DNA of 5,385 nt. Origin: an uncultured Eubacteriales bacterium (lineage in GTDB: Bacteria; Bacillota; Clostridia; Lachnospirales; Lachnospiraceae). The position numbers and the translations under genes were made by a program. Below, piece after piece: positions 1-5,385 of the stretch. Each line of letters opens with the position of its first letter. Within the stretch, counting starts at the first letter, position 1. The notes beneath the pieces are model-generated. The model was not told the origin of the DNA. It made no database searches and saw only the letters and a program-made list of their open reading frames with translations. The stretch is from positions 1 through 5,385 of the forward strand of contig UQVN01000229.1 in NCBI GenBank assembly GCA_900544525.1, read 5' to 3'.

Positions 1-30
1 TAAAATCGTCATTTTGTATAAACGATAAAA

Positions 31-103
31 AGAACGATATCACTTTTTCTAATACATTTTAACTTACTGTCTTTTTTTCGTATTAAAAAGGTAATATCGT
101 TCT
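31..103. terminator. Long imperfect hairpin, probable bidirectional terminator
   Basis: The arms AGAACGATAT (31-40) and ATATCGTTCT (94-103) pair perfectly. After one mismatch (41/93), 42-48 pairs with 86-92 (one G-U). After a single bulged C (49), TAATAC (50-55) pairs with GTATTA (80-85). This gives about 23 base pairs around a 24-nt loop. On the minus strand the hairpin begins 10 bases after the stop of the GntR-type gene and is followed by TTTTTATCG. On the plus strand it is followed by CTTCTTTTTCTTATT. It could therefore end transcription in both directions, including from a convergent gene off the left edge. The stem is long and AT-rich for an intrinsic terminator, so a small palindromic repeat element is an alternative. 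Confidence 0.6.
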
Positions 104-113
104 CTTCTTTTTC

Positions 114-827
114 TTATTCTGACTTTATTATTTTCTTTTCTACCAATTCTGCTTCTCGAATCAGACGAAAATGTGCTTCTAAAGCAGCAATTCCTTTTTC
201 TTTGTTTCCTTCTACAACGGCTTCCACCATACCGCGATGGGCATTCATCAAATCATCAGCCCCTTGATTCAACCGATCAATCACACGAAAACGCATAGTC
301 GGAATGTACATATCCATAATCTTATTTAAAGCTCTTAAATTAGCAATTAAATAATCATTATGCGATGCTTCCATAATTACATAATGAATAATTTTTTCAT
401 TAGCAACTTGTTCTTCTAATGTTTTTGATTTCTCTAACTGCTCCATGTAATAGAGTAATTTTTGTTTTTGACTCTCTGTAGCTTTTACTGTAGCAAGGCA
501 CATAGCACCATATTCTAATGTATAACGGAAATCGCCAATCTCTTCATTTCCCATTTCATTTAGTGTATACATCATAGACATAACTTCTGTGAGCGTATCT
601 GCAAATTTTGCCGTCGTAATATAGTTTCCAGATCCTTGATGTGTTTGAATAATCCCCATTCTTTCAAGGATTCTCATTCCCTCACGGACAGAATTTCTAC
701 TGATCTCAAGTTTTAAGGCCAAATCTCTCTCTGGTTCTAGCTTATCTCCTGCTTTATAATTACCATCGAGAATTTTTCCTTTCACATAGGAAATTAACTT
801 CTCATAAGATTTCTCTGATACTGACAT
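114..827 (-). CDS. GntR-family transcriptional regulator, FadR subfamily (FCD domain)
   Basis: A 237-residue cytoplasmic DNA-binding regulator of usual length for FadR/FCD proteins. The N-terminal winged helix-turn-helix spans about residues 5-70. It carries the family pattern: P32-E33-R34 with L36-A37, then S43-R44 and V47-R48-E49 in the recognition helix, then G58 and the wing G65-S-G67. A helical FCD effector domain follows from about residue 95 to 228. Three metal-ligand histidines of FCD proteins are visible (H148, H197, H219). The usual Asp four residues before the first His is Glu (E144) here. Such regulators usually bind a small carboxylate or sugar acid and repress a nearby catabolic operon; neither ligand nor target can be read from this window. 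The start is supported by GAGGA six bases upstream. It has its own promoter at 915-943 and lies 215 bp after the last gene of the upstream operon, so it is probably a separate transcript. Family assignment is firm, specific role unknown. Confidence 0.93.
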   Translation of the reverse strand: MSVSEKSYEKLISYVKGKILDGNYKAGDKLEPERDLALKLEISRNSVREGMRILERMGIIQTHQGSGNYITTAKFADTLTEVMSMMYTLNEMGNEEIGDFRYTLEYGAMCLATVKATESQKQKLLYYMEQLEKSKTLEEQVANEKIIHYVIMEASHNDYLIANLRALNKIMDMYIPTMRFRVIDRLNQGADDLMNAHRGMVEAVVEGNKEKGIAALEAHFRLIREAELVEKKIIKSE

Positions 828-914
828 TTTGCTTCCTCATTCCTGTTATTTTTTTCACACTCTATACATTACATAAGAAAAATATTCGGATTGCAACTTC
901 ACCCCTATTAACAT

Positions 915-943
915 ATTATAAAGTTTTTTCCCTTCTTTGTCCA
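915..943 (-). promoter_or_regulatory. Sigma-A-type promoter of the GntR-family gene
   Basis: On the minus strand TGGACA (938-943, five of six bases of the -35 consensus) is followed after exactly 17 bp by a perfect TATAAT (915-920). Transcription would begin near 908, giving a leader of about 80 nt before the start codon at 827. I saw no clear GntR-type operator (TNGT-N3-ACNA) in the leader, so autoregulation is not shown. Confidence 0.75.
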
Positions 944-971
944 TCGATATAGAATATGATCTCTCGAAATA

Positions 972-1029
972 AGAAGCATTATGTATAAAAAAGAATTCTA
1001 TGAGAAAAAATAATCTTTTTTATGCTTCT
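972..1029 (-). terminator. Bulged hairpin after the operon, weak terminator candidate
   Basis: AGAAGCAT (972-979) pairs with ATGCTTCT (1022-1029), and AAAAAAGA (987-994) pairs with TCTTTTTT (1014-1021). The two stems stack except for a 7-nt one-sided bulge (980-986), with a 19-nt loop. It lies 13 bases after the stop codon of the DUF454 gene, where a terminator is expected. It is poor in GC and is followed only by TATTTCG on the minus strand, so it may be leaky. Read-through into the downstream regulator gene is possible. Confidence 0.35.
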
Positions 1030-1042
1030 ACTTCCATCGTTT

Positions 1043-1384
1043 TTACCTTAAACACAAAGTAATAAATAGCCATACGATACTTAAAATGACTCTTCCCACT
1101 GGAACTTGATCCATCATAAAAAATCCGATTCCCATAGTGATTGTTACAAAAAGCATAATGCGAATTTTTGTCTTTTTTGTCATTCCTTGTCCTTTTACAT
1201 AACTCTCTAAATTATTTTTATAAAGTTTTGTGCTTACAAACCATGTATGTAGCCGTTTGGAACTTTTTGCAAAACAAAATCCTGCAAATAATAAAAAGGG
1301 AAAAGCAGGCAATAACGGTAACATTACCCCAAGAGCACCAATTCCTAAGGAAAGGCATCCAAGCAAAATATAGATTAATTTCAT
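1043..1384 (-). CDS. DUF454 / YbaN-family small inner-membrane protein
   Basis: A 113-residue integral membrane protein of unknown biochemical function. The N-terminal half carries the family hallmark: G16-A-L-G-V20, then the Pro-rich turn P23-L-L-P26 with P29-F30, then F36-C37-F38-A39 followed by S41-S42-x-R44-x-x-H46-x-W48. Hydrophobic segments lie at about 3-25, 27-40, 76-91 and 95-112, with a basic loop at 64-75. The length is close to E. coli YbaN. The chosen start has AAAGGAG eight bases upstream. The frame stays open for 27 more codons upstream, but that extension overlaps the 3' end of the preceding gene, has no family match I recognise, and would put a charged stretch before the first membrane segment. 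It is the last gene of the operon, 43 bp after the YgbA-like gene, and probably serves the same process as the exporter. Its role there is inference only. Confidence 0.85.
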   Translation of the reverse strand: MKLIYILLGCLSLGIGALGVMLPLLPAFPFLLFAGFCFAKSSKRLHTWFVSTKLYKNNLESYVKGQGMTKKTKIRIMLFVTITMGIGFFMMDQVPVGRVILSIVWLFITLCLR

Positions 1385-1427
1385 ATTCGATTCTCCTTTT
1401 TCTTTTTCATTGAAACAATAGATTTCA

Positions 1428-1781
1428 TTATTTTTTGTTATTTCTTTTGCTCTGAATCGTAACAATCATATGGCGGATTGCCATACGAGGACGTCGAAAC
1501 AACATTCTTGGCCCCGAAAATTTCATCACTTCTTTTATTTTCTCTCGCATATCCTTTCGATAACAATGAACAGGACACGCAGAACAAAATGTTTTTGTTT
1601 CCATAAAAGGGCATTTGCTTGCCCTTTCTCTTGCATAGGTAACAAGTTCTTGACATTGAGGACACAATCTTCCCTTTGTCCCATGCTTTTTTTTACAATA
1701 AATGGCTATCATTTCTTCCACCATCTCTTGTTCTTCCAACCGCTTTTCTTCTATTTCTCTTCTCTCATTTTCTATTTTCAT
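1428..1781 (-). CDS. YgbA-like 'nitrous oxide-stimulated promoter' family Cys-rich protein
   Basis: A 117-residue soluble protein matching the family named for E. coli YgbA, whose gene is controlled by the nitric-oxide sensor NsrR. A charged, probably helical N terminus (2-24) is followed by a cysteine cluster: C40-x2-C43, C57-P-F, C66-x2-C69 and H72-C73-Y. The conserved tail then has R79, V85-M86, G90-P91-R92-M93 and P98. Further possible ligands are C29 and H33. The spacing fits a zinc or iron-sulfur site, but no metal has been assigned from sequence. Three of the cysteines are followed by Pro. The Shine-Dalgarno AAGGGG lies only four bases from the start, and the gene begins 14 bp after the second ABC gene, so it is surely co-transcribed. 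Presence in an operon with CydDC-like exporters suggests a redox, nitrosative or heme/metal stress role (inference). Family call is strong, molecular function unknown. Confidence 0.85.
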   Translation of the reverse strand: MKIENERREIEEKRLEEQEMVEEMIAIYCKKKHGTKGRLCPQCQELVTYARERASKCPFMETKTFCSACPVHCYRKDMREKIKEVMKFSGPRMLFRRPRMAIRHMIVTIQSKRNNKK

Positions 1782-1795
1782 AATTCCCCTTCTTT

Positions 1796-3466
1796 CTAAG
1801 AACTTCTTCTACCATTGTGGACATGATAAATTTCATCTGCCATGCGAATGGTTGATTCACGATGCGATACTAAAATCACTGTTTTTTCTGCTTTTTGCTC
1901 TACTAATGATTTTAAAATAACGGCTTCGTTTAAGCTATCTAAATTGCTTGTTGGCTCATCCAATAGTAAAAATGGTGCATCATGTAAAAATGCTCTTGCA
2001 AGCCCAATTCTTTGACGTTCTCCACCAGATAATGTATCGCCAAGTTCTCCTACTTGTGTTTCATATCCGTTTGGTAGTGATAAAATAAACTCATGGATAG
2101 AAGCCTTTTTACAAGCCTCAATAATTTCTTCTTTTGTAGCATCCCATTTTGCTAATTTAATGTTATTTTCAATCGTATCTTGGAATAGATGGGTGTCTTG
2201 TGTCATATAACTTTCTTGCTGTCTTAACCAATCGGTATCCCACTCTTTAATTGATACATCGGATAACGCAATCTCTCCCTCATTACAATCCCAAAATCTC
2301 ATTAATAATTTTAATAGTGTAGATTTTCCACTACCGCTCTTTCCAACAAGACCAATCATCTTATTTTTTTCAATTGGAAGTGTAAAATCTTTTAAAATCT
2401 CCACGTTATCTCCATTTGTCTCATAAGTGAAATTAACATTGGATACATTCGCACCAGTAAATTCTGGACGCTTTCCATCCTTAACTTCTTCTACCATTGG
2501 CTTTTCTTCTAAAATTTCAAAGACACGAGAAGCTGCTGCAAATGTTGGCTGTAATGTACTTCCAAGGTTTGCAAGAGCAAGAACTGGTCCAAAAGAGGAT
2601 ACAAAGGCAACAAATGGTATTAAAATTCCACCAAAATCCAAACTTCCATAAGAAACAAAATGCATAGCAATCCATAAAAACACTACGGATAATACAAGAA
2701 CTATCGTATTGGTAACTGCTTGATTGTGCCCGATACCTTCTTTTAATTTTTTTTCTAAAGAAGCAAGATGATCACTTTTTTCTCTCATCTCTTTTAATCG
2801 GCTTTCTCCCATTTTATATTGTAAACTTTCTTCTAAACCGCGAAGGCTATCAAGGACATGGCTTCCAAGTTCTCCTGATACATCTCGAAATTGTCTCGCT
2901 ACGTCTTTTCCTCTTGTTGCTACATAGGCAGGAACAAAAGCCCCTAACACAAGATACGCAAATAGCGCATAAAAACCTAACACAAAATGATAACTACCAA
3001 TAAAAATGCTCATAATAAGGCTCATCCCAATTGCAATGGCGGTTGGAGAAATTGTATGGGCATAAAAGACTTCTAATAGTTCCACATCGGCTGTTAAAAG
3101 CGCAATTAAGTTTCCTCTATCTCTTCCTTCTAACTTAGCTGGACAAAGCTTTCTAAGAGCGCGAAATAACTTATCTCGAATTAATGCCAATAAACGGAAT
3201 GCGATATAATGGTTACTTGCCTGCTCTGCATAGCGAAGAATTCCACGAAGAACCGCAAATGCTAAAATAGCGATAAAAATTTGTTGTAATGGTAAAACCG
3301 TATCCATTCCAATTATATTTAAAATTCCCATAGCCCCAAATACAGGGATAAATGTAGAACATAAAAAGCCTGCAATTCCCATTAAAATGGCTATTATCAT
3401 ATAAAGAGTGAGGGGTTTTACTAAACCGATCATCTTACAAGTTGTTTTCCAATATTGCTTTAACAT
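1796..3466 (-). CDS. ABC exporter half-transporter, CydC-like (membrane + ATPase domains)
   Basis: A 556-residue exporter subunit with an N-terminal six-helix membrane domain (segments near 18-45, 57-76, 138-158, 160-182, 250-270 and 278-300) and a C-terminal ATPase domain from about 338. The ATPase motifs are all intact: Walker A G375-KSGSGK-S-T383, Q-loop Q423, signature L479-S-G-G-E483, Walker B ending D503-E504, D-loop ending D510 and H-loop H535. The stretch at about 117-141 (RGNL, then TADVELLE, then ISP) resembles the RG-D-LL / VADVD / SP pattern of CydC. E. coli CydDC exports cysteine and glutathione and has also been reported as a heme transporter; it is needed for cytochrome bd assembly. 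The partner is the adjacent upstream gene. Substrate in this organism is unknown, since cydAB is not in view. The start is fixed by AAAGGAGG six bases upstream. A general multidrug or lipid half-exporter is the alternative. Confidence 0.82.
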   Translation of the reverse strand: MLKQYWKTTCKMIGLVKPLTLYMIIAILMGIAGFLCSTFIPVFGAMGILNIIGMDTVLPLQQIFIAILAFAVLRGILRYAEQASNHYIAFRLLALIRDKLFRALRKLCPAKLEGRDRGNLIALLTADVELLEVFYAHTISPTAIAIGMSLIMSIFIGSYHFVLGFYALFAYLVLGAFVPAYVATRGKDVARQFRDVSGELGSHVLDSLRGLEESLQYKMGESRLKEMREKSDHLASLEKKLKEGIGHNQAVTNTIVLVLSVVFLWIAMHFVSYGSLDFGGILIPFVAFVSSFGPVLALANLGSTLQPTFAAASRVFEILEEKPMVEEVKDGKRPEFTGANVSNVNFTYETNGDNVEILKDFTLPIEKNKMIGLVGKSGSGKSTLLKLLMRFWDCNEGEIALSDVSIKEWDTDWLRQQESYMTQDTHLFQDTIENNIKLAKWDATKEEIIEACKKASIHEFILSLPNGYETQVGELGDTLSGGERQRIGLARAFLHDAPFLLLDEPTSNLDSLNEAVILKSLVEQKAEKTVILVSHRESTIRMADEIYHVHNGRRSS

Positions 3467-3480
3467 TTTATGCCTCCTTT
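3467..3480 (-). promoter_or_regulatory. Shine-Dalgarno of the CydC-like gene inside the end of the CydD-like gene
   Basis: AAAGGAGG (3473-3480) is a near-perfect anti-16S match lying within the last codons (G-K-E-A) of the upstream gene. That gene's TAA stop and the next ATG are separated by a single base, with six bases between the site and the start. This arrangement favours translational coupling and equal production of two subunits that should form a heterodimer. Confidence 0.85.
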
Positions 3481-5195
3481 CCGTACTGTTCTAATTGTTG
3501 CTGTTGATTCCACATCTTTTCATAGCTTCCATGCTGTTCTAATAATTCTTGATGACTTCCGCTTTCTGTGATTTTACCATTTTCTAATACACAAATCTTA
3601 TCCGCCAAAACAACATTTGCAAGACGATGAGAAATTAAAAAGACCGTTTTTTCTTTTGCCATTTCAATAATTAAACTCATAATATCATTTTCACTTTCCA
3701 CGTCTACATTAGAAGCCGCTTCATCGAAAATGTAAATTGGAGTATCTCTAAGAATCGCTCGAGCAAGAGCCAATCTTTGTCTTTGCCCTCCTGAGAAATT
3801 ACTTCCCTGTTCTTTTAACTCCGTATCAAGACCTTTTTCCTCTTTTAAGAAGTCCGCTAATTTTACTTGTTCTAATACTTTCCAAAGTTGTTCATCTGTT
3901 GCATTTGGTAAAGCACACTGTAAATTATATCGGACAGTTCCTTTAAATAAATAGCTGTTATGTCCAATTAATGTAATTTTTGATAAAAGACTTTCCTCGT
4001 TTATCTCTTTTACTTCTTTTTTACCGATCGTAATCGAACCATCGTATTCCATATGCTTTCCACAAATTAAAGATGCCAGTGTACTCTTACCGCATCCACT
4101 CTTTCCAACAAAAGCATAAAATTTTCCTGCAACAAATTCTTCCGAAACTCCATCAAGAATACGGCGGTCTTTTTCATATCCAAACTGTAATTGATGAAGT
4201 CCAATTGTAAGATCTTTTCCTAATTGTTCTGTTTTCTCTTTTCCTTCTTCACATTCTAAAAATTTAAAGATTTTATCGCTTGCTGCCATACCGTTCATAG
4301 CAATGTGGAAGAAAGATCCAAGCAATCTCATTGGAATAAAGAATTCTGCAGATAATAAAATAATACTTAAAGCACCACCAATTCCAATGTGACCTGCTCT
4401 TAACTCCATAACGGCTAAAATTGCACCGATACCAGCTCCTCCAAAAGCAACGAGATCCATAATTGTAATGGAATTTAACTGCATCGTTAACACTCGCATG
4501 GTCACTTTACGGAATAGCTCTGCTTCTTTATTCATTTCTTCTTGTTTTCTTTCATCCGCTTGATAAATTTTTAAAGTTGTCATTCCTTGTAAATTTTCAA
4601 GGAAGCTATCTCCAAGACTTGTATACTGTCCCCAGTACTTTGCCAATAATTTCTTAGCAAACTTCTGAACACACATAATAGAAATTGGGATCAGCGGTAC
4701 ACAAATTAATAAAACAATCGCTGCCTTTATACTTACAAACGATAATACAATAAACAGTGTAATAGGCGCTAGCATACTATAGAAAAATTGTGGTAAATAG
4801 GAACCAAAATAAGTTTCTAACTGTTCTACACCTTCTACAGCAACTTGCACTACTTCGGAAGTTGCTACCTTTTCCTGATAAGAAGTTCCAAGTCTTAATA
4901 ACTTGCGATAAATCTTCTCTCTCAATAATTGTTTTACTTCTTTTCCAGCTAAAAATCCCATTTTAACCGCTTTTTTACTAAAATAAAAACGAATTAAAAT
5001 GCAAACAACTGCAATCATCGTCACTTTCCATAAACTATTCTTCTCTGTTGTCCCTTGATATAGCTGATTAAAAAACTGACTCCAAGTTAATACCATCACA
5101 ATATTGCAAAGCAACATAATCCACTGGCATAGCACTTGTCGTCCGATATAGCGTTTTGATTCAGGAACTTCCTTCATCAATCGTTTGTTTATCAT
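3468..5195 (-). CDS. ABC exporter half-transporter, CydD-like (membrane + ATPase domains)
   Basis: A 575-residue exporter subunit and the first gene of the operon. The membrane domain has six predicted segments (about 20-42, 57-73, 134-153, 157-177, 245-264 and 272-292). The ATPase domain starts near 329. Walker A is G364-KSGCGK-S-T372, the signature is F467-S-G-G-Q471 (Phe for the usual Leu), Walker B ends D491-E492, the D-loop ends D498 and the H-loop is H523. The Q-loop position holds His (H412) in place of Gln. The segment G122-VEQLE with Y129-F130 and L134-P135, plus the RLLGSFFH / NGMAASDKIF region at 290-310, resembles CydD. With its neighbour it should form a heterodimeric plasma-membrane exporter. 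By family this would carry a low-molecular-weight thiol or heme-related cargo (inference). The start is supported by AAAGGAG seven bases upstream. The His in the Q-loop hints at unequal ATP sites. Exporter assignment is certain, CydD orthology probable. Confidence 0.82.
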   Translation of the reverse strand: MINKRLMKEVPESKRYIGRQVLCQWIMLLCNIVMVLTWSQFFNQLYQGTTEKNSLWKVTMIAVVCILIRFYFSKKAVKMGFLAGKEVKQLLREKIYRKLLRLGTSYQEKVATSEVVQVAVEGVEQLETYFGSYLPQFFYSMLAPITLFIVLSFVSIKAAIVLLICVPLIPISIMCVQKFAKKLLAKYWGQYTSLGDSFLENLQGMTTLKIYQADERKQEEMNKEAELFRKVTMRVLTMQLNSITIMDLVAFGGAGIGAILAVMELRAGHIGIGGALSIILLSAEFFIPMRLLGSFFHIAMNGMAASDKIFKFLECEEGKEKTEQLGKDLTIGLHQLQFGYEKDRRILDGVSEEFVAGKFYAFVGKSGCGKSTLASLICGKHMEYDGSITIGKKEVKEINEESLLSKITLIGHNSYLFKGTVRYNLQCALPNATDEQLWKVLEQVKLADFLKEEKGLDTELKEQGSNFSGGQRQRLALARAILRDTPIYIFDEAASNVDVESENDIMSLIIEMAKEKTVFLISHRLANVVLADKICVLENGKITESGSHQELLEQHGSYEKMWNQQQQLEQYGKEA

Positions 5196-5238
5196 CGATT
5201 TTCTCCTTTGTCCTCTTAAATTTTTCTAGTTTCTTTTC

Positions 5239-5277
5239 TTATCGATAAAACGTTCACTGAAACTGAATATTGTTCAC
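5239..5277 (-). promoter_or_regulatory. Repeat-rich 5' leader of the operon
   Basis: Between the predicted transcription start and the first gene lie a perfect 10-bp palindrome TTATCGATAA (5239-5248), two GTTCAC direct repeats (5252-5257 and 5272-5277) whose starts are 20 bp apart, and the dyad TGAA-TATTG-TTCA (5264-5276). The spacing of two helical turns suits cooperative protein binding. No known regulator site was recognised, and short AT-rich repeats of this kind can arise by chance. Confidence 0.3.
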
Positions 5278-5283
5278 CTATAA

Positions 5284-5313
5284 AAGTTAGCACAAACTAA
5301 CCAAAAAAGTCAA
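5284..5313 (-). promoter_or_regulatory. Operon promoter with overlapping operator-like inverted repeat
   Basis: On the minus strand TTGACT (5308-5313) is followed after 18 bp by TAACTT (5284-5289), which is preceded by TG-N, making an extended -10. The inverted repeat GTTAG-CACAAA-CTAAC (5286-5301) fills the spacer and runs into the -10, the typical place for a repressor. Transcription would start near 5277, about 80 nt before the start codon at 5195. The TTAG...CTAA half-sites look most like metal-dependent DtxR/IdeR-type operators, but that is pattern resemblance only. Confidence 0.55.
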
Positions 5314-5325
5314 GCATTTTTTTGT

Positions 5326-5351
5326 ATAGGGAATTATTGACAGTTCCTTAT
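5326..5351. promoter_or_regulatory. Imperfect inverted repeat upstream of the operon promoter
   Basis: ATAGGGAA (5326-5333) and TTCCTTAT (5344-5351) are inverted repeats with one mismatch in eight, separated by 10 bp. The repeat lies about 12 bp upstream of the minus-strand -35 and covers a plus-strand TTGACA. It could bind an activator of the operon or a repressor of a divergent gene. No family was recognised. Confidence 0.35.
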
Positions 5352-5367
5352 CTTCATATGCTATTTT
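5337..5367 (+). promoter_or_regulatory. Possible divergent promoter toward the right edge
   Basis: The plus strand has a perfect -35 TTGACA (5337-5342), but the best -10, TATTTT (5362-5367), is 19 bp away, longer than ideal. It would drive a gene beyond the window. No start codon with a ribosome binding site is visible before the end, so this stays tentative. Confidence 0.25.
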
Positions 5368-5385
5368 CCTATGATATATGGACTA

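Noticed and set aside
981..1013. Ten-codon plus-strand open frame in the intergenic region
   Set aside because: Lys-rich and very short, with no Shine-Dalgarno, and it falls inside the bulged hairpin.
1385..1465. N-terminal extension of the DUF454 gene to an upstream ATG at 1465
   Set aside because: The extension overlaps the end of the YgbA-like gene, has no family match I recognise, and the internal ATG at 1384 has a strong AAAGGAG at proper distance.
1563..1664. c-type heme site in the YgbA-like protein
   Set aside because: No C-x2-C-H motif: C40-x2-C43 is followed by Gln and C66-x2-C69 by Pro, and there is no signal peptide.
1438..1665. 75-codon minus-strand open frame inside the YgbA-like gene
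   Set aside because: It is the same DNA in another frame. The 117-residue frame carries the recognisable conserved family pattern and the ribosome binding site.
1168..1920. Plus-strand open frames opposite the DUF454, YgbA-like and CydC-like genes
   Set aside because: Their translations are low-complexity (rich in Phe, Leu, Ser, His) without family motifs or ribosome binding sites; they mirror AT-rich minus-strand genes.
2427..2651. 74-codon plus-strand open frame opposite the CydC-like gene
   Set aside because: No ribosome binding site or family motif; it lies wholly within a well-supported ABC exporter gene.
5284..5313. Rex, Fur or NsrR operator in the operon promoter
   Set aside because: The dyad GTTAG-N6-CTAAC does not match the TTGTGA-N6-TCACAA, TGATAAT-N-ATTATCA or NsrR-type patterns, despite Rex control of cydABCD in Bacillus and NsrR control of ygbA in E. 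coli.
1..5385. CRISPR array, tRNA, rRNA or insertion sequence
   Set aside because: No regularly spaced repeats, no cloverleaf or rRNA-like sequence, and no transposase reading frame were seen on either strand.

Overview
The window is AT-rich, with strong AAAGGAG-type ribosome binding sites in front of most genes. Its proteins resemble those of low-GC Firmicutes. A member of the Clostridia, probably a Lachnospiraceae-like anaerobe, is the best guess; no 16S or other phylogenetic marker is present to confirm it. All five genes that can be supported lie on the minus strand, so the window reads from right to left.

Right end (5196-5385): a non-coding control region. It holds a candidate minus-strand promoter (TTGACT, 18 bp, extended -10 TGC-TAACTT). 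An inverted repeat, GTTAG-N6-CTAAC, lies between and over the promoter elements, as a repressor operator would. A second imperfect inverted repeat lies just upstream, and several short repeats and palindromes fill the 5' leader.

Main operon (5195 down to 1043): four tightly packed genes. The first two encode half-size ABC exporters with fused membrane and ATPase domains, and they look like a CydD/CydC-type heterodimer. They are separated by one base, and the second gene's Shine-Dalgarno sits inside the end of the first. Fourteen bases later comes a small Cys-rich protein of the YgbA ('nitrous oxide-stimulated promoter') family. After 43 more bases comes a small DUF454/YbaN membrane protein. 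No cytochrome bd genes (cydAB) are visible. The simplest reading (inference) is one unit combining a thiol- or heme-related exporter with a nitrosative-stress-type Cys protein and a membrane accessory, under a redox- or metal-responsive repressor.

Left end (1-1042): a GntR/FadR-type (FCD domain) transcription regulator with its own good promoter (TGGACA, 17 bp, TATAAT). It is followed by a long hairpin with T-tracts on both sides, which probably acts as a bidirectional terminator. A weaker bulged hairpin lies between the operon and this regulator. The regulator's target cannot be read from the window.

The most interesting content is the CydDC-like/YgbA/DUF454 gene set and its operator-like promoter. 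The individual gene families are known. What appears little described is their combination and its control.
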